Assembly: GCA_010909725.1 (NCBI GenBank)
Contig: JAACMV010000016.1
Location: 1-64,000 of the forward strand
DNA from: Picochlorum sp. 'celeri'
Taxonomy: Eukaryota > Chlorophyta > Trebouxiophyceae
DNA length: 64,000 nt
Direction: 5' to 3'
Below are positions 32,937 through 43,031 of the stretch, piece by piece; position 1 is the first letter of the stretch, and each line of letters opens with the position of its first letter. The notes under the pieces were generated by a model. It did not search any database. It saw only the letters and a list, made by a program, of their open reading frames with translations, and was not told the DNA's origin. The position numbers were made by a program, and so were the translations under genes.

Positions 32937-34238
32937 ATGTCAGGGGCACGTGCTTGGCGAGAGGCCAGCAAGGAGACGGAGAAAGGCAGGGTGGAGACAG
33001 CCAAGGTAAAACGATATCGGCCGGGAAAGGTACCAGAATGGATGGCTCCTGGCGTGGATGATGGTTCTATGGACGCTTTTGTCCGGGCAAAGGGAGAGCA
33101 GACGGATGGAAGGACACTGAAAGGTACGAATATGCCTCTGGAGGACTCCTAGAATGTGAGCGTCTCATTGCTTCTTCATGTGTTTGTAGGTAACCCGGTT
33201 ATAGTGAAGAGAAAAGACACGTCTGATGTACGAGTCTCTCTACCAGAAGTGTTATCCGCTGGAGAGGGTGTCCTGAGGAGGCAACCAGAGAAGAGGGAGG
33301 TGACAGCTCCAGCAATTGTGCGCAGAGGGCGAGAAGTCCTCCGGGAGCCTCGCGAGGTCGCACGAGTGAAGAAAACTGATGACGATGAAGCCATTTTTGC
33401 TCGGAGAACTGCACTGAAGCAACGTTTGCAAGCAGCAGCAGAAGAAGAAGCACAAGAGGAGGAGTCAGAGAGCGAAAGTAGCAGCGGAGAGTCAGATGAC
33501 TACACTTCCGAGGAGGAGTCTGATGATTTTGCTCCGATAGCAAAGCCTGTATTTGTCAGAAAAGATGATAGACAGACGATTGCAGAGAGAGAGGCGATAG
33601 AGAGGGAAGAATTGGAAAGGTTGGAAGCGGAAAAAGCTCGGGCAGTTCGCCGGGTGCAAGAGACTAGAAAAATCGCATCTGAGAAGGTTGCCGAAGAAAA
33701 AGCCCAAGAGGAAGCGGCAAAGATGGGTCCTGTGGGGGCTGATGAAATCATAACGGATGACGAAGCAGAACCAGAGGAGGATTATGAGAAGTGGAAGACC
33801 AGAGAGATAGAGCGCCTGCGACGGGAGCTAGAAGCAAAGCTCCGGCAGGAAGAGGAGGTGCGAGAAAAGGAGGTGTGGAGAAACATGACTGACAAAGAGA
33901 AAGAAAGGTACCTCGCTGAAAAGGCTCGGCGCGCACGCGATTCTGTCAAATCAAAGGCAGAGACGAAGAAGAATTGGTCCTTCCTGCAAAAGTACTATCA
34001 CAAGGGAGCCTTCTTCCAGACAGAGGCTGAATATAAAGGGGAAGAAGCTCCTCTTATCGGTGAGATAAAGGAGCGAGACTTTAGCGCTCCTACAGGCGAG
34101 GATGTGTTCGACAAGTCTACTCTTCCGAAAGTCATGCAAGTGCGAGATTTTGGGAAACGCAGCAGGTCGAAATGGACACATCTGGCCGCTGAAGACACCA
34201 GTCGTCGCCCAGACGATGGTAATCCTGACAAAAAATGA
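32937..34238 (+). CDS. MFAP1: Spliceosome protein MFAP1
   Basis: Exons 32937-33123 and 33190-34238 (66-bp intron) encode 411 residues. The family hallmarks are KVKRYRPGKVPEWM near the start, a long Glu/Arg coiled region with KPVFVRKDDRQTIAEREA, EPEEDYEKWKTREIERLRRE, and the C-terminal block FLQKYYHKGAFF, RDFSAPTGEDVFDKSTLPKVMQVRDFGKRSRSKWTHL. MFAP1 (yeast Spp381/plant homologues) joins the spliceosome B complex with PRP38. It is a little shorter than the human protein (439). Convergent with the VHS-GAT gene, 29 bp between stop codons. Confidence 0.95.
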
Positions 34239-34267
34239 CTCCTGTATACAAATGTATAAATACCATA

Positions 34268-36045
34268 TTACTTTGATGACGAAATGCTATCAAAAGCATC
34301 AAAGCATGATGCATCCTGCTGTGTCTCTCCAACTGTTGGTGACTGAATGAGGGGGCTTGCTGCTTTCATAGGCTCACCGCGGGGTGGAGGAGCAGGTTCA
34401 TTCTTCGGAACCATGTTAACCAAACCTTCAAATGCATCTGTCGTGTGTCGACGAGGTACAGTATTGCCATTAGTCTGACCAAACGTCTGGGGAAACATGG
34501 CGTGGCTGGTGCCAGGTGGCATCACCTCAGACGTAAATGCGCTCGCCCTCGTGCCGCTCTGCACAGGGGCAGAATGAGGAGCGAGTTGAGTTATTTGGTC
34601 ATTGTTTGGAATGGTCAAATGTGCAGGGCGTGCAGGCGCGGCAACCTCAACATCGTCAGCAAATGGATTGCCAGAGGATGTAGGTTGCTGTGAATGATCT
34701 CCACCTGAAGAGATGACTGGAGCAAATGCTGCATCCTCCAGAAAGGCATTTGGTGCGCTGTCTTCTTGTGCACCTTGCTCTCGGCTGGAAAATGGGTTGC
34801 TTGCAGGCTCCTTGTGTGATGCTTCAAGGTGGGCAAAGGGATCCTCCCCACGCTGCTTTTCATCTGCTGGTGGAGCAGGTTGTGGTTCGTAGTCCAAATC
34901 TAAGAGATCAATCAAAGGCGGAGCTTCCTGAATTTCCTTCTTCTCTTTTGGTACATCTTCATCCACCTTTTCTCCTGTAGGGTGCTCTTGTGTTCCAGTT
35001 TCAGGTGCCTCACGAGTGCCATCTGCAATCTCCATCAGTTCAGACCGCTTCTTCAACGCAGCCTGCGCCATATCATTGACCTCTAATGCTGCTGCAAATA
35101 TCGATTCATCTACGTTTTCTGATCCCAGAAGGGTCTCTATCCGCTTCTGCACTGCTCCGCATGCATCTGACACTTCAACACAGTACTCCTCCTTGATGCC
35201 TTCCCAATTTCCCTCAGCCTCGATTTTTTCCATCACCTCCTGTAACAGAGATACTGTTCCTTTTGCAACTTCAATATCAGACTGTAAAACGTCGGTAGAC
35301 TTGCCCGGCTTCAACAGGTCTGGCCCCAAGAGCACAGTAGCCTGTGAGGGTTGTGTCTGAGGCTCGGCCCCCTCACCGTGTGCTTCTGGCTCCTGATTTC
35401 CATGCTGCAGCTGCATCAACTGTTGCTCCACACCTGGATATGGCTCAAAAATGCGGGCCATTGGCCCATCGCGAGGCTCGAAGGGAGCGTTCTTTGACCT
35501 CAGATGATTGTACATGAACTGAAAGTCAGGATGGTTCTTCACCTCAAAGGCCCACTCCTGGAGCAGGTGAAGAACCATTCTCTGAATATCAGTCGCTGCC
35601 CACTTTGACCTATCTCCAATCTTGCCCATCTCTTTCAGCAAATCACTCTTGGCAAGTTCTCTCCTGAATGGCTCTCCACAGTGTCTCACCCCAAGGCAGA
35701 CAATATGAAGGCTCAGTATCTGCACACTCTGCTGCCCGCCTCGAATCCGTAGACATAAGCGCTTGCATGTCTTCACGCTTGCATACCCTGGATCAAGAGC
35801 CGTGTTAATAACGGAAATGACGTCCAAGTTGGCTGCCAAATTTGGAGACGAGAGCCTCTCGCTGGTCGCTCTATCTATGGAAGCGTACAATCTAGGTTTC
35901 ACCTGCTTTACCTCCGGTGGATATTTTGAAAAAGGCCAAATCTACAAGAAAATCACGTCGTGAGGACTGGACACGTTGGGAAACTTGTGTCAGACAATCT
36001 GCAACCGAGAAAGAAGACCAGTCACCCCCGAACAAGACGCACCAT
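34268..36045 (-). CDS. VHS-GAT endosomal sorting adaptor (TOM1/TOL-like)
   Basis: The main exon 35941-34268 begins with a VHS domain (YASIDRATSERLSSPNLAANLDVISVIN, SVQILSLHIVCLGVRHCGEPF, and EWAFEVKNHPDFQFMYNHLRSK). A GAT-like three-helix region follows at about residues 195-300 (DIEVAKGTVSLLQEVMEKIEAEG, LEVNDMAQAALKKRSELME). The tail is Pro/Gln-rich and carries DLLDLDYEP, a clathrin-box-like motif. Such proteins bind ubiquitinated cargo in place of ESCRT-0. The exon lacks an initiating ATG before the VHS domain. The best model is a first coding exon holding only the ATG (36045-36043) and a 101-bp GTGCGT...TAG intron, giving 558 residues. That 5' end is inference. Confidence 0.82.
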
Positions 36046-36439
36046 CTTTTTACCGAAATGAATGATATGAATCAAAAAAATAAATAGTACTCTGTCAAGG
36101 ATACCCAACGTCTGGCGCTTGGACTGCCTCAAAGAGTCTCAGAGATCACCAGGTGAAGTGTTCAAACCCCTCCTCGACAAGCAACACCATATGATTTAGT
36201 TTTAGTAAAGAAGCATGTGCGAGGGCATATGGGATGATCAATCGGATGCGAGCCCGTCATTCGTGCACACGCAATTCGTGTGGTGAATTGGCCCTGGTGA
36301 CCTGTATTTCACCATCGGCGGCCTTGTATGATGGGCAACCACCATCGATTTCAGTGTCCCAAGCAAAACCAAAACAGGCCAGGAGGAAACGCCATGGGGG
36401 GTATGACTTCAATAATTTCCCATTTCTAATGCTGGAAGA
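36046..36439. promoter_or_regulatory. Divergent intergenic region
   Basis: About 390 bp between the VHS-GAT gene and the coiled-coil membrane protein gene. It contains a tRNA-Leu-like 86-bp stretch (36094-36179) that does not fold well enough to call. No other gene is seen. Confidence 0.35.
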
Positions 36440-37306
36440 ATGAACTCTCGTGCTCCTCTATTCGGAGGAGGTGGATCCAGGCAGCAGCAACAGGTATCGG
36501 TTGGGTCAAGTGTCCCACCCACTGTCAACCAAAGCGAACAAGGTATGTTGATTCATTCTGGGACCAGCATTGTATGCATAATCATGGGATCGTAAGAGCC
36601 AAGGTGTGAGGGACATTATCATACTCGACCTTGCTCTCAGTGTGTCCGTTGGTCGCCTTGGGGCGAATTCCTGTACGTATTCCTGACAGCGGCCGTTATT
36701 GTGGATACAGACGATGAATATGGATCAATAGTTGAAGAGGATTTGAAAAGAAGACACTACTGTCGCTCGATTGGACGGCAAGGGACGAATGGCTCGAAGG
36801 TTCCCTTGTTGGTTGTAAGTATGGGTCTCTTTGCCGGATCCTTGCTGCACGTCGCTATGAGGGCATTTCGACGGTTGAAAAAGGACAAGGAATCTCTCGC
36901 AGGAGAATTGCTCGAGGTGAAAGGCACGCTGAAGGAGCGAGAGGCACAAGTGACCCAGTTGTCAGAGGAACTCAAAGGCAAGGAAAGGGCGTTACATGCC
37001 AAGGACGGGGAGATGAAATGCAAGGAGGATGAATTGCATCAGACGGTGTTGGAGTTGAAGGCGAAGACTGAAGAACTGAGGCGGCAGGAGAGGAATTTAG
37101 AACAGTTGAAGGGTGAGCTGGGCGTGTCCAGATCAACAATAAGCATGGTGGAGAGGGAGCTGGAGGCCACCAAGAGATTGCTAGCCTCTTACCAAGGCCA
37201 GCTCGATCAAGCTCACGTGCTCAGAGAATCGAAACGGATGAACATGTCTCATGATCTCACGAGTCCAGGAGCGATGGGCATTGGAAGCCTGTGGTCCAAT
37301 GAATGA
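36440..37306 (+). CDS. Membrane-anchored coiled-coil protein, unknown
   Basis: A first exon at 36440-36542 (MNSRAPLFGGGGSRQQQQVS) and a last exon ending at 37306. The acceptor is either 36710 or 36689; both keep frame, giving about 232 or 239 residues. One transmembrane segment near residue 65-90 (KVPLLVVSMGLFAGSLLHVAM) is followed by about 120 residues of charged coiled coil (LKKDKESLAGELLEVKGTLK and on). The N-terminus would lie on one side and the coil on the other, as in tethers or golgin-like anchors. I do not recognise the family. A single long intron (147-168 bp) sets it apart from its neighbours. Confidence 0.65.
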
Positions 37307-37421
37307 GTGAATGAATGGCCACATTTGTAGTATATATTTGCATATAAAAAGCATATAATCGACTGAGAACGGATGTAATATGAATCAATAACGAAGGAAT
37401 TTAATTCAAATTGTTGTCGAG

Positions 37422-38492
37422 ATGAGGACGGTTCCGGGACTTTCAAAGGGCATCGGTCCTCTTAATAGACCCATCTCATCAATTGAATTTAGATATAGAT
37501 GGAATCGATGCAGTATGGAGGGACGGGCACGGGTGGGTGGACCGGTATACGACCGTTGCAGCTTGGCAGTGGGTGCGTCTCGTCTGCCTTCTCATGATGT
37601 AGGCATGTGCATGGCTGCGAGCAGCGGGGATGTAGGGGAACAACGTTGGTGGCATGTGAGTAGAGATGTGTTTGTCGGGCTTTACCATGTGGTCCGGAAG
37701 AACCTGGCTTCGCTTGCATTTGTCTTTCTGGCCACAGAATCGATCAACTTTGTGTTGAATAGAGTGTTTCACAGATTGACGAATGAAGCTGCTATGGCGG
37801 TGCTGGGGTGCAGTCCTGATGTGATTGGAAATTTGTGGTGGTTGAGTCAGAATCCAAATCTAGGGAATGCGTATCAACTGCTGACGGGACTTGTTTTTGT
37901 GTTGGCATTTCCATGCAGCGTGCTGGTGAAAACCATCCAATCTGTGTATTTCTTTTTCATATCGTCTGAAGTCATGGGTGAGGCATCAGGGGAAGTAGGT
38001 TCAGGGGTAATGCCGGGGATCAAAGCTGGTATTGAGAGGGCAAGGAGCATGTGGCCTCGGGTGAAGGAGATGGTACCCCATGTTGTTGCAGTGGAGTTTT
38101 TGGTTTCCTTGGTTGTCGTTCCTTTACAGTTTGTGAGTTTGCTAGTGTTTACGCTGCCGTTCACGCTACCAATTATCATGAGCGTGCATGTGGCCCTTCC
38201 GGTGGCTCTTGCGGAGCACCTCAGGGGATGGGACGCCGTGAAGAGGTCACGGGAACTGATGAAGCCCATCCAATGGGGGGCATCTATTCCTTTCGTTTGC
38301 ATCATAATTTGCCAACGTTTGATCCAGGTATCCAAGGAAAAATTGGTCGCCATGCTTCCTGTGCGGTTCTATTACGAGTTGCTAGAAATTCCTCTGGCCA
38401 TCCTGGCACTGGGGTTTGCAGCATCCGTAATGGCATCCTTGGCTCGGCAATCTCTACCGGTCGTTTGCTATACCTTTGTCACAAAGGAATGA
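37422..38492 (+). CDS. Polytopic membrane protein, unknown
   Basis: A 356-residue intronless frame from a good ATG. The first 75 residues are Arg/Ser/Gly-rich with few acidic residues and might be a plastid or mitochondrial presequence. At least five hydrophobic stretches follow (LLTGLVFVLAFPCSVLV, FLVSLVVVPLQFVSLLVFTL, PIIMSVHVALPVALAEHL, IPFVCIIICQRL, ILALGFAASVMASLA). The repeated pattern of helix pairs around AVKRSRELMKPIQWG recalls bacterial multi-pass regulators of the GDPD-membrane type, but the resemblance is too weak to name. Function unknown. Convergent with the ribonucleotide reductase gene. Confidence 0.65.
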   Translation: MRTVPGLSKGIGPLNRPISSIEFRYRWNRCSMEGRARVGGPVYDRCSLAVGASRLPSHDVGMCMAASSGDVGEQRWWHVSRDVFVGLYHVVRKNLASLAFVFLATESINFVLNRVFHRLTNEAAMAVLGCSPDVIGNLWWLSQNPNLGNAYQLLTGLVFVLAFPCSVLVKTIQSVYFFFISSEVMGEASGEVGSGVMPGIKAGIERARSMWPRVKEMVPHVVAVEFLVSLVVVPLQFVSLLVFTLPFTLPIIMSVHVALPVALAEHLRGWDAVKRSRELMKPIQWGASIPFVCIIICQRLIQVSKEKLVAMLPVRFYYELLEIPLAILALGFAASVMASLARQSLPVVCYTFVTKE

Positions 38493-38583
38493 TATTTAAC
38501 TTACATGTGCAAAAAATCGAGACATTTTACCAATGCTTTTGGAAACAATGCATTTGAAACGTGCAAGTGCCATGCACAAACGT

Positions 38584-39685
38584 TTAGAAGTCTTCGTTGA
38601 ATGAGAGCGTGTGGTTGGCCGCCTCAGTCATCGAATTCATCACTCCAGCCTTTTGGTACTCGCCAACTCTCTTCTCGAAGAAGTTTGTCTTTCCCTGCAA
38701 AGAAATCAGTTCCATCCAATCGAATGGATTGGCAACATTGTACACCTTGTCATTCCCCAGGGCAACCAGAAGTCTATCAGCTACAAATTCAATGTACTGT
38801 GACATGAGCCTCGCGTTCATGCCGATCAGGTCGACTGGCAGGGCGTCGCAAATAAACTCCTTCTCTAATTCAACGGCGTTCGTCACGATATCTGCGATTC
38901 TCTCCTTGCTGAGCTTGTTGTTGAGCAAGGAGTAGATGAGGCATGCAAAATCTGTGTGGAGCCCCTCATCACGAGAGATCAACTCGTTGGAGAATGTCAA
39001 TCCTGGAAGCAGCCCTCGCTTTTTGAGCCAGTAAATGGCACAGAAGGATCCGGAGAAGAAAATTCCTTCAACGCAGGCGAATGCAACCAATCGCTCTGCG
39101 AAAGAATCACTGGACTCAATCCATCTCATGGCCCAATCTGCCTTCTTCTTCACCACTGGTACTGTCTCGATGGCATGGAACAGCTTGTTCTTTTCAACAG
39201 GATCCTTGATGTAGGTCTCAAGCAGGAGACTATACATCTCGCTATGAATATTCTCAATGGCGATTTGGAATCCATAAAAAGCTCTGGCCTCTGGGATCTG
39301 CACCTCCTTCAAAAACCGTACCCCCAAATTCTCATTTACGATGCCATCAGATGCAGCAAAGAATGCAAGCACATGAGAGATGAAATGTCTCTCGTTGTCA
39401 TTCAATCCTTCCCAGTGCTTGATGTCTCCTCCCAGATCAACCTCTTCAGCTGTCCAGAAGGAAGCCTCTGCCTTCTTGTACATTTCCCAGATTTCATTGT
39501 ACTTGATCGGGAACAAGACGAATCGATCACTGTTCTCGTCCAGTAAGGGTTCATTTGTCACTGCAACGCACACATCATCATCGTCATCATATCGATTCGT
39601 CACGTGACACACGCTTGCTGCTTGACGCCTGGCCGAGCGTGCGAGACACACTCCTCTTCTCAACCCCAACAAGGGAACTATACAT
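38584..39685 (-). CDS. Ribonucleotide reductase small subunit (R2)
   Basis: This subunit makes the tyrosyl radical for dNTP synthesis. The main exon 39560-38584 carries all metal ligands: [13 protein letters not shown] (Asp), ENIHSEMY (Glu, His and the radical Tyr), [10 protein letters not shown] (Glu) and [15 protein letters not shown] (Glu, His). The C-terminal tail LSFNEDF is the R1-docking peptide. No ATG precedes the conserved [18 protein letters not shown] in this exon. A proposed first exon, 39685-39652 (11 codons and one base), with a 91-bp GTGTGT...CAG intron gives 336 residues, the usual plant length. The 5' exon is inference; the rest is secure. Confidence 0.94.
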
Positions 39686-40162
39686 GTTGTTTACCACATG
39701 TATATATAACATTTATTTACCCCTAACACGGGGCCTAGTAGACCCTACAGCACCGTATGCGCATACCTTGCTGGTTGTTGTTGACACTCGAGTCTGTTGC
39801 CATGGTTCTACTCTTGACAGATGTTATGCACTGGATCAAATTCTTTGTGGATTGTATTTATGATACTTTTATAGATAAGTAGCGATATTAATTATTATTC
39901 TTCGCCCTAGCGAATGGAATGCCGAATATCAAGATTGTCTGGTCCTTGTGGAATTTGAAATTGGTGGCGCCTTTTCGCTGTCCTTATATAAAAATAAAAA
40001 AAGGGTCTCCGGAGAGTCGCTTTGTTTGCTGCGTCATTCCATCCACCTCTTGTCAGGATAAGGGCTCCGAATCGTATCTATGAATACTGTCGTGTGGAAG
40101 TGAGGGGGCTCTGGCTATCTGAAACAAAGTCAACACAGACAGAGAGAGAGAGAGAGAGGAGG
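39686..40162. promoter_or_regulatory. Divergent intergenic region, R2 / RING gene
   Basis: About 480 bp between start codons. A TATATATAACATTTATTTA stretch at about 39700-39719 lies next to the R2 start and a TATATAAAAATAAAAAA stretch at about 39985-40002 lies 160 bp before the RING start. An (AG)n microsatellite (40139-40158) falls in the likely 5' leader of the RING gene. Confidence 0.45.
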
Positions 40163-41170
40163 ATGATTGTGGACCTGGGCCCACACGAGGCACTGCAGGA
40201 AAAACGCCCGGCTTTGAACGCATCCAAGATGATTCAAAAGGCTCTAGCGAACGCAACCAAAATGAGGCAGGGGGAGAAGCCAGACACAGGGAGACAGGGT
40301 GCTGCCAAACAGCTCGAAACCGCAAACAAGAGGCCTTCCTCTACGGTGGCAGCCAAACGCCACAAAAAATCAAAACCAGATGATGCGCTGCACGTTGTGA
40401 AGGGGGAGATCTTGCCCTACTTCTCATGCCCCCTGTGCAAGAACGTCCTAACAAATGCTGTTGTCCTCACCTCTTGTATGCATAGATTCTGCGAAGGGTG
40501 CATACACTCGTGGTTTAGAACATTGAATTCATGTTGTTGTCCCGTGTGTGACACGACATGCCCTCCGAATGGATGTCTTCCAGACATTGTTTTTGAGCAA
40601 GTCTTGGTCAAGGTGCTGCATATTGATGAGATGCCGGAAACAGAAGAGGACGGTATCGGTCACACGGCGCCCAAGAACTCTATAGGAGTGAGTGGTATTG
40701 CGAGGGGGATGATGAATAGAAATTTGAGTAGCATATCGAATCCTCGGTCTCCCCAGAAGGTTAAAACTCTTGGACCCCCTGCCATAGTCTATAATATTGC
40801 ATTCAGCTTGCATGATACGACTGACAGTATCGGTCCAATGGGGAAAATAAACTATGTGACATGTCCAGCGAAAAAAACCGTGCTTGACTTCAAGCAAGTG
40901 TTGTACAAATATGTGATGCATGCAGAGCAACAGGCCAATCAGCCAGTGAAGAGTGCTACTCCAAGCATTTATGACTTCGAGAAGCTCAAGGTATATTTGG
41001 TTCTCGGGGCGAACCGACCCAAGAAGTATGTCTCATCCGTGCATCGAGTCATAGGACAGTCAGACAAGGATGGCATTGCAACCTCCACCACCTTTCAAGC
41101 CATATTTAATGCAGTGGCTGCCCAAGATCAGAAAGAGCTCCGATTCAGAATCGAATATGGCTCTGAATGA
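40163..41170 (+). CDS. RING finger protein of PRC1 type (RING1/PCGF/DRIP-like)
   Basis: A 335-residue intronless protein. A C3HC4 RING at about residues 90-135 reads FSCPLCKNVLTNAVVLTSCMHRFCEGCI, then CPVCDTTCPPNGCLPDIVFEQVLVKVL. The tail after the last Cys pair is characteristic of Polycomb-group RING proteins and plant DRIP ligases. The C-terminal 110 residues (INYVTCPAKKTVLDFKQVLYKYV to LRFRIEYGSE) could be a divergent RAWUL ubiquitin-like domain. It may act as a histone H2A or transcription-factor ubiquitin ligase. The N-terminus is basic with nuclear-localisation-like KRHKKSK. Confidence 0.83.
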   Translation: MIVDLGPHEALQEKRPALNASKMIQKALANATKMRQGEKPDTGRQGAAKQLETANKRPSSTVAAKRHKKSKPDDALHVVKGEILPYFSCPLCKNVLTNAVVLTSCMHRFCEGCIHSWFRTLNSCCCPVCDTTCPPNGCLPDIVFEQVLVKVLHIDEMPETEEDGIGHTAPKNSIGVSGIARGMMNRNLSSISNPRSPQKVKTLGPPAIVYNIAFSLHDTTDSIGPMGKINYVTCPAKKTVLDFKQVLYKYVMHAEQQANQPVKSATPSIYDFEKLKVYLVLGANRPKKYVSSVHRVIGQSDKDGIATSTTFQAIFNAVAAQDQKELRFRIEYGSE

Positions 41171-41248
41171 GACTATAGAATTGCACATAAATATTTCGTT
41201 TGTATAGATATCTTTGATACGCACCCGTGTCATAAAAGTCAGTCTGCC

Positions 41249-42523
41249 ATGCTTGAGAGCGGACGTGTTGTTAGACAAGGGATACAGACCAACCCACGGT
41301 TGGCAAGCTTCCCTGCTGCGAGAAGACATACTATAGCTCTGCGAAGTCCTCGGAGAGTGTGCGTGCCCGTGAATGTCTTGGCTCCTTTCCCTGGCGCTGA
41401 GGATGCCGCTGGGACCACGCGGGATCTCAAGAAATTGAGAACAATTACCGGTGCGTGGATTATGATATGTTTTATGAAGTGTGGTTCTGATATAGAGGCC
41501 CCTTAAAGGACGGATCGGCACCGGAATGGTCGATTGACGATTGAAGTAACACCTCTGTACGTGTTTCCGCAGCGTTGAAGACTCCATACCTCGAAAACGG
41601 AAAGTTCGACTTGGCATCGTATGACGCTCTCGTTGCCAACCAAATTGCAAACGGAGTCGACGGGATTATCGTCGGCGGAACGACGGGAGAGGGTCAACTG
41701 ATGGGCTGGGATGAGCACATCATGCTTATTGCTCACACTGTCAATCAGTTTGGCAATGATATCAAGGTTATCGGGAACACAGGGAGTAACTCAACTGGAG
41801 AAGCACTTCATGCCACGGAGCAAGGTTTTGGAGTGGGCATGCATGCTGCATTGCACATCAATCCGTACTATGGAAAGACATCCATTGCCGGCTTGAGGGC
41901 TCATTTCAAAGCCGTTTTAGAGGAAGGACCAGCCATGATTTATAATGTTCCGGGAAGAACTAGCCAGGATATACCAGAAGACGTGGTGTTTGAGTTGAAC
42001 AGCCATCAAAACTTCCTGGGTGTGAAGGAATGCACTGGGAATGATCGAATTGACTCATATGTGAAGCATGGGGTGACATGCTGGAGCGGGAACGACGACG
42101 AAGCCCACGGAAGCAGACATAATCATGGAGCACAGGGGGTTGTGTCGGTGACGTCAAATATCATCCCGGGATTATTCTCGTCTTTAATGGAGTCCAGGGA
42201 TGACGAGCAGAACGAGAAGCTGCAAGAGCTGATTGCCTGGTTATTCTGCGAGCCAAATCCGATTCCAATGTGCGTGATTTGTGTTTGTTGTGTAGTATTT
42301 GCTTGGTATTCACGTCGCTGTGCTTTTTTCCTTTTGTAGAAACACTGCCATGGCCATGTGTGGACTGGTCAAGCCTGTATTCCGCCTCCCATATGTTCCC
42401 TTGTCCAAAGAGCAGCGGCAGAAAGGCGCAGAGCTGCTACGAGCTGTCATTGATGACATCCCAGGGTGTTCGGATATCAAAGTCCTGGAAGATTCGGATT
42501 TTACCCTCCTGGCTCCACACTGA
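41249..42523 (+). CDS. dapA: 4-hydroxy-tetrahydrodipicolinate synthase (DHDPS), plastid
   Basis: This enzyme condenses pyruvate and aspartate semialdehyde, the first step of lysine synthesis. Exons 41249-41450, 41573-42269 and 42340-42523 (introns 122 and 70 bp) encode 360 residues. Plant-type signatures: [68 protein letters not shown] (Tyr), the Schiff-base Lys in [10 protein letters not shown], and [20 protein letters not shown]. The first 65 residues are Arg/Ala/Pro-rich and act as a plausible plastid transit peptide. It is nearest to land-plant DHDPS in sequence feel. Confidence 0.95.
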
Positions 42524-42690
42524 TCAATCATGGTGAAACGAGCACAGATTTTCGCCTCATGAGGCCTTGATCAAGGCGATGAGATCATCACCATCACGAA
42601 TGCATTTTAAGGCGCAAACCATATTTGTTTCGTCAAAGTGAATTTGAAAACATTTACTAGTTTACGTGTAAACTATCAATCGACTGCGCG

Positions 42691-42999
42691 ATGAGCACTG
42701 ACCTCGAGAAACGCTTTAAGAAGGCTGTTTGGCTTGTTCGCAACGGACCACCCAATCCAAATGCGTCGAATGAAGAGAAGTTGAAATTTTATTCCTACTT
42801 CAAGCAAGCGACCGAGGGCGATGTGAACATCCCGCAGCCTTGGGCTGTTCAGTTTGAGGCACGCGCCAAATGGGACGCCTGGGCAGAGCTGAAAGGGGTG
42901 TCGAAAGAGGAGGCCATGCAGAAATACATTGATTTGGTGGCAGCAGGAGATCCCAAATGGGAAGAGCATCCAGCACTCAAGGATTACCAGGAAGAGTAA
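42691..42999 (+). CDS. Acyl-CoA-binding protein
   Basis: A 102-residue intronless protein covering one ACB domain. It binds and carries long-chain acyl-CoA esters in the cytosol. Typical features are FKKAVWLVRNGPPNPNASNEEKLKFYSYFKQATEGD, then KWDAWAELKGVSKEEAMQKYIDLV. The conserved Tyr/Lys/Trp ligands (YSYFKQA, AKWDAW, YI) are present. No targeting sequence is seen. Convergent with the DUF1365 gene, 32 bp away. Confidence 0.93.
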   Translation: MSTDLEKRFKKAVWLVRNGPPNPNASNEEKLKFYSYFKQATEGDVNIPQPWAVQFEARAKWDAWAELKGVSKEEAMQKYIDLVAAGDPKWEEHPALKDYQEE

Positions 43000-43031
43000 A
43001 CTTTGTAGTTTAAATCGTTGTAATACATGTA

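Noticed and set aside
36094..36179. An 86-bp stretch resembling tRNA-Leu: GTCAAGG start, GTTCAAACCCC near the end and CCTCGACA finish.
   Set aside because: The acceptor pairs with one mismatch, but the T stem and anticodon stem do not pair properly and the A box is poor. A covariance search would decide.
36601..36700. A possible middle exon (VCPLVALGRIP-like) in the coiled-coil membrane gene.
   Set aside because: With the available GTACGT donor it leaves the wrong phase for either downstream acceptor.
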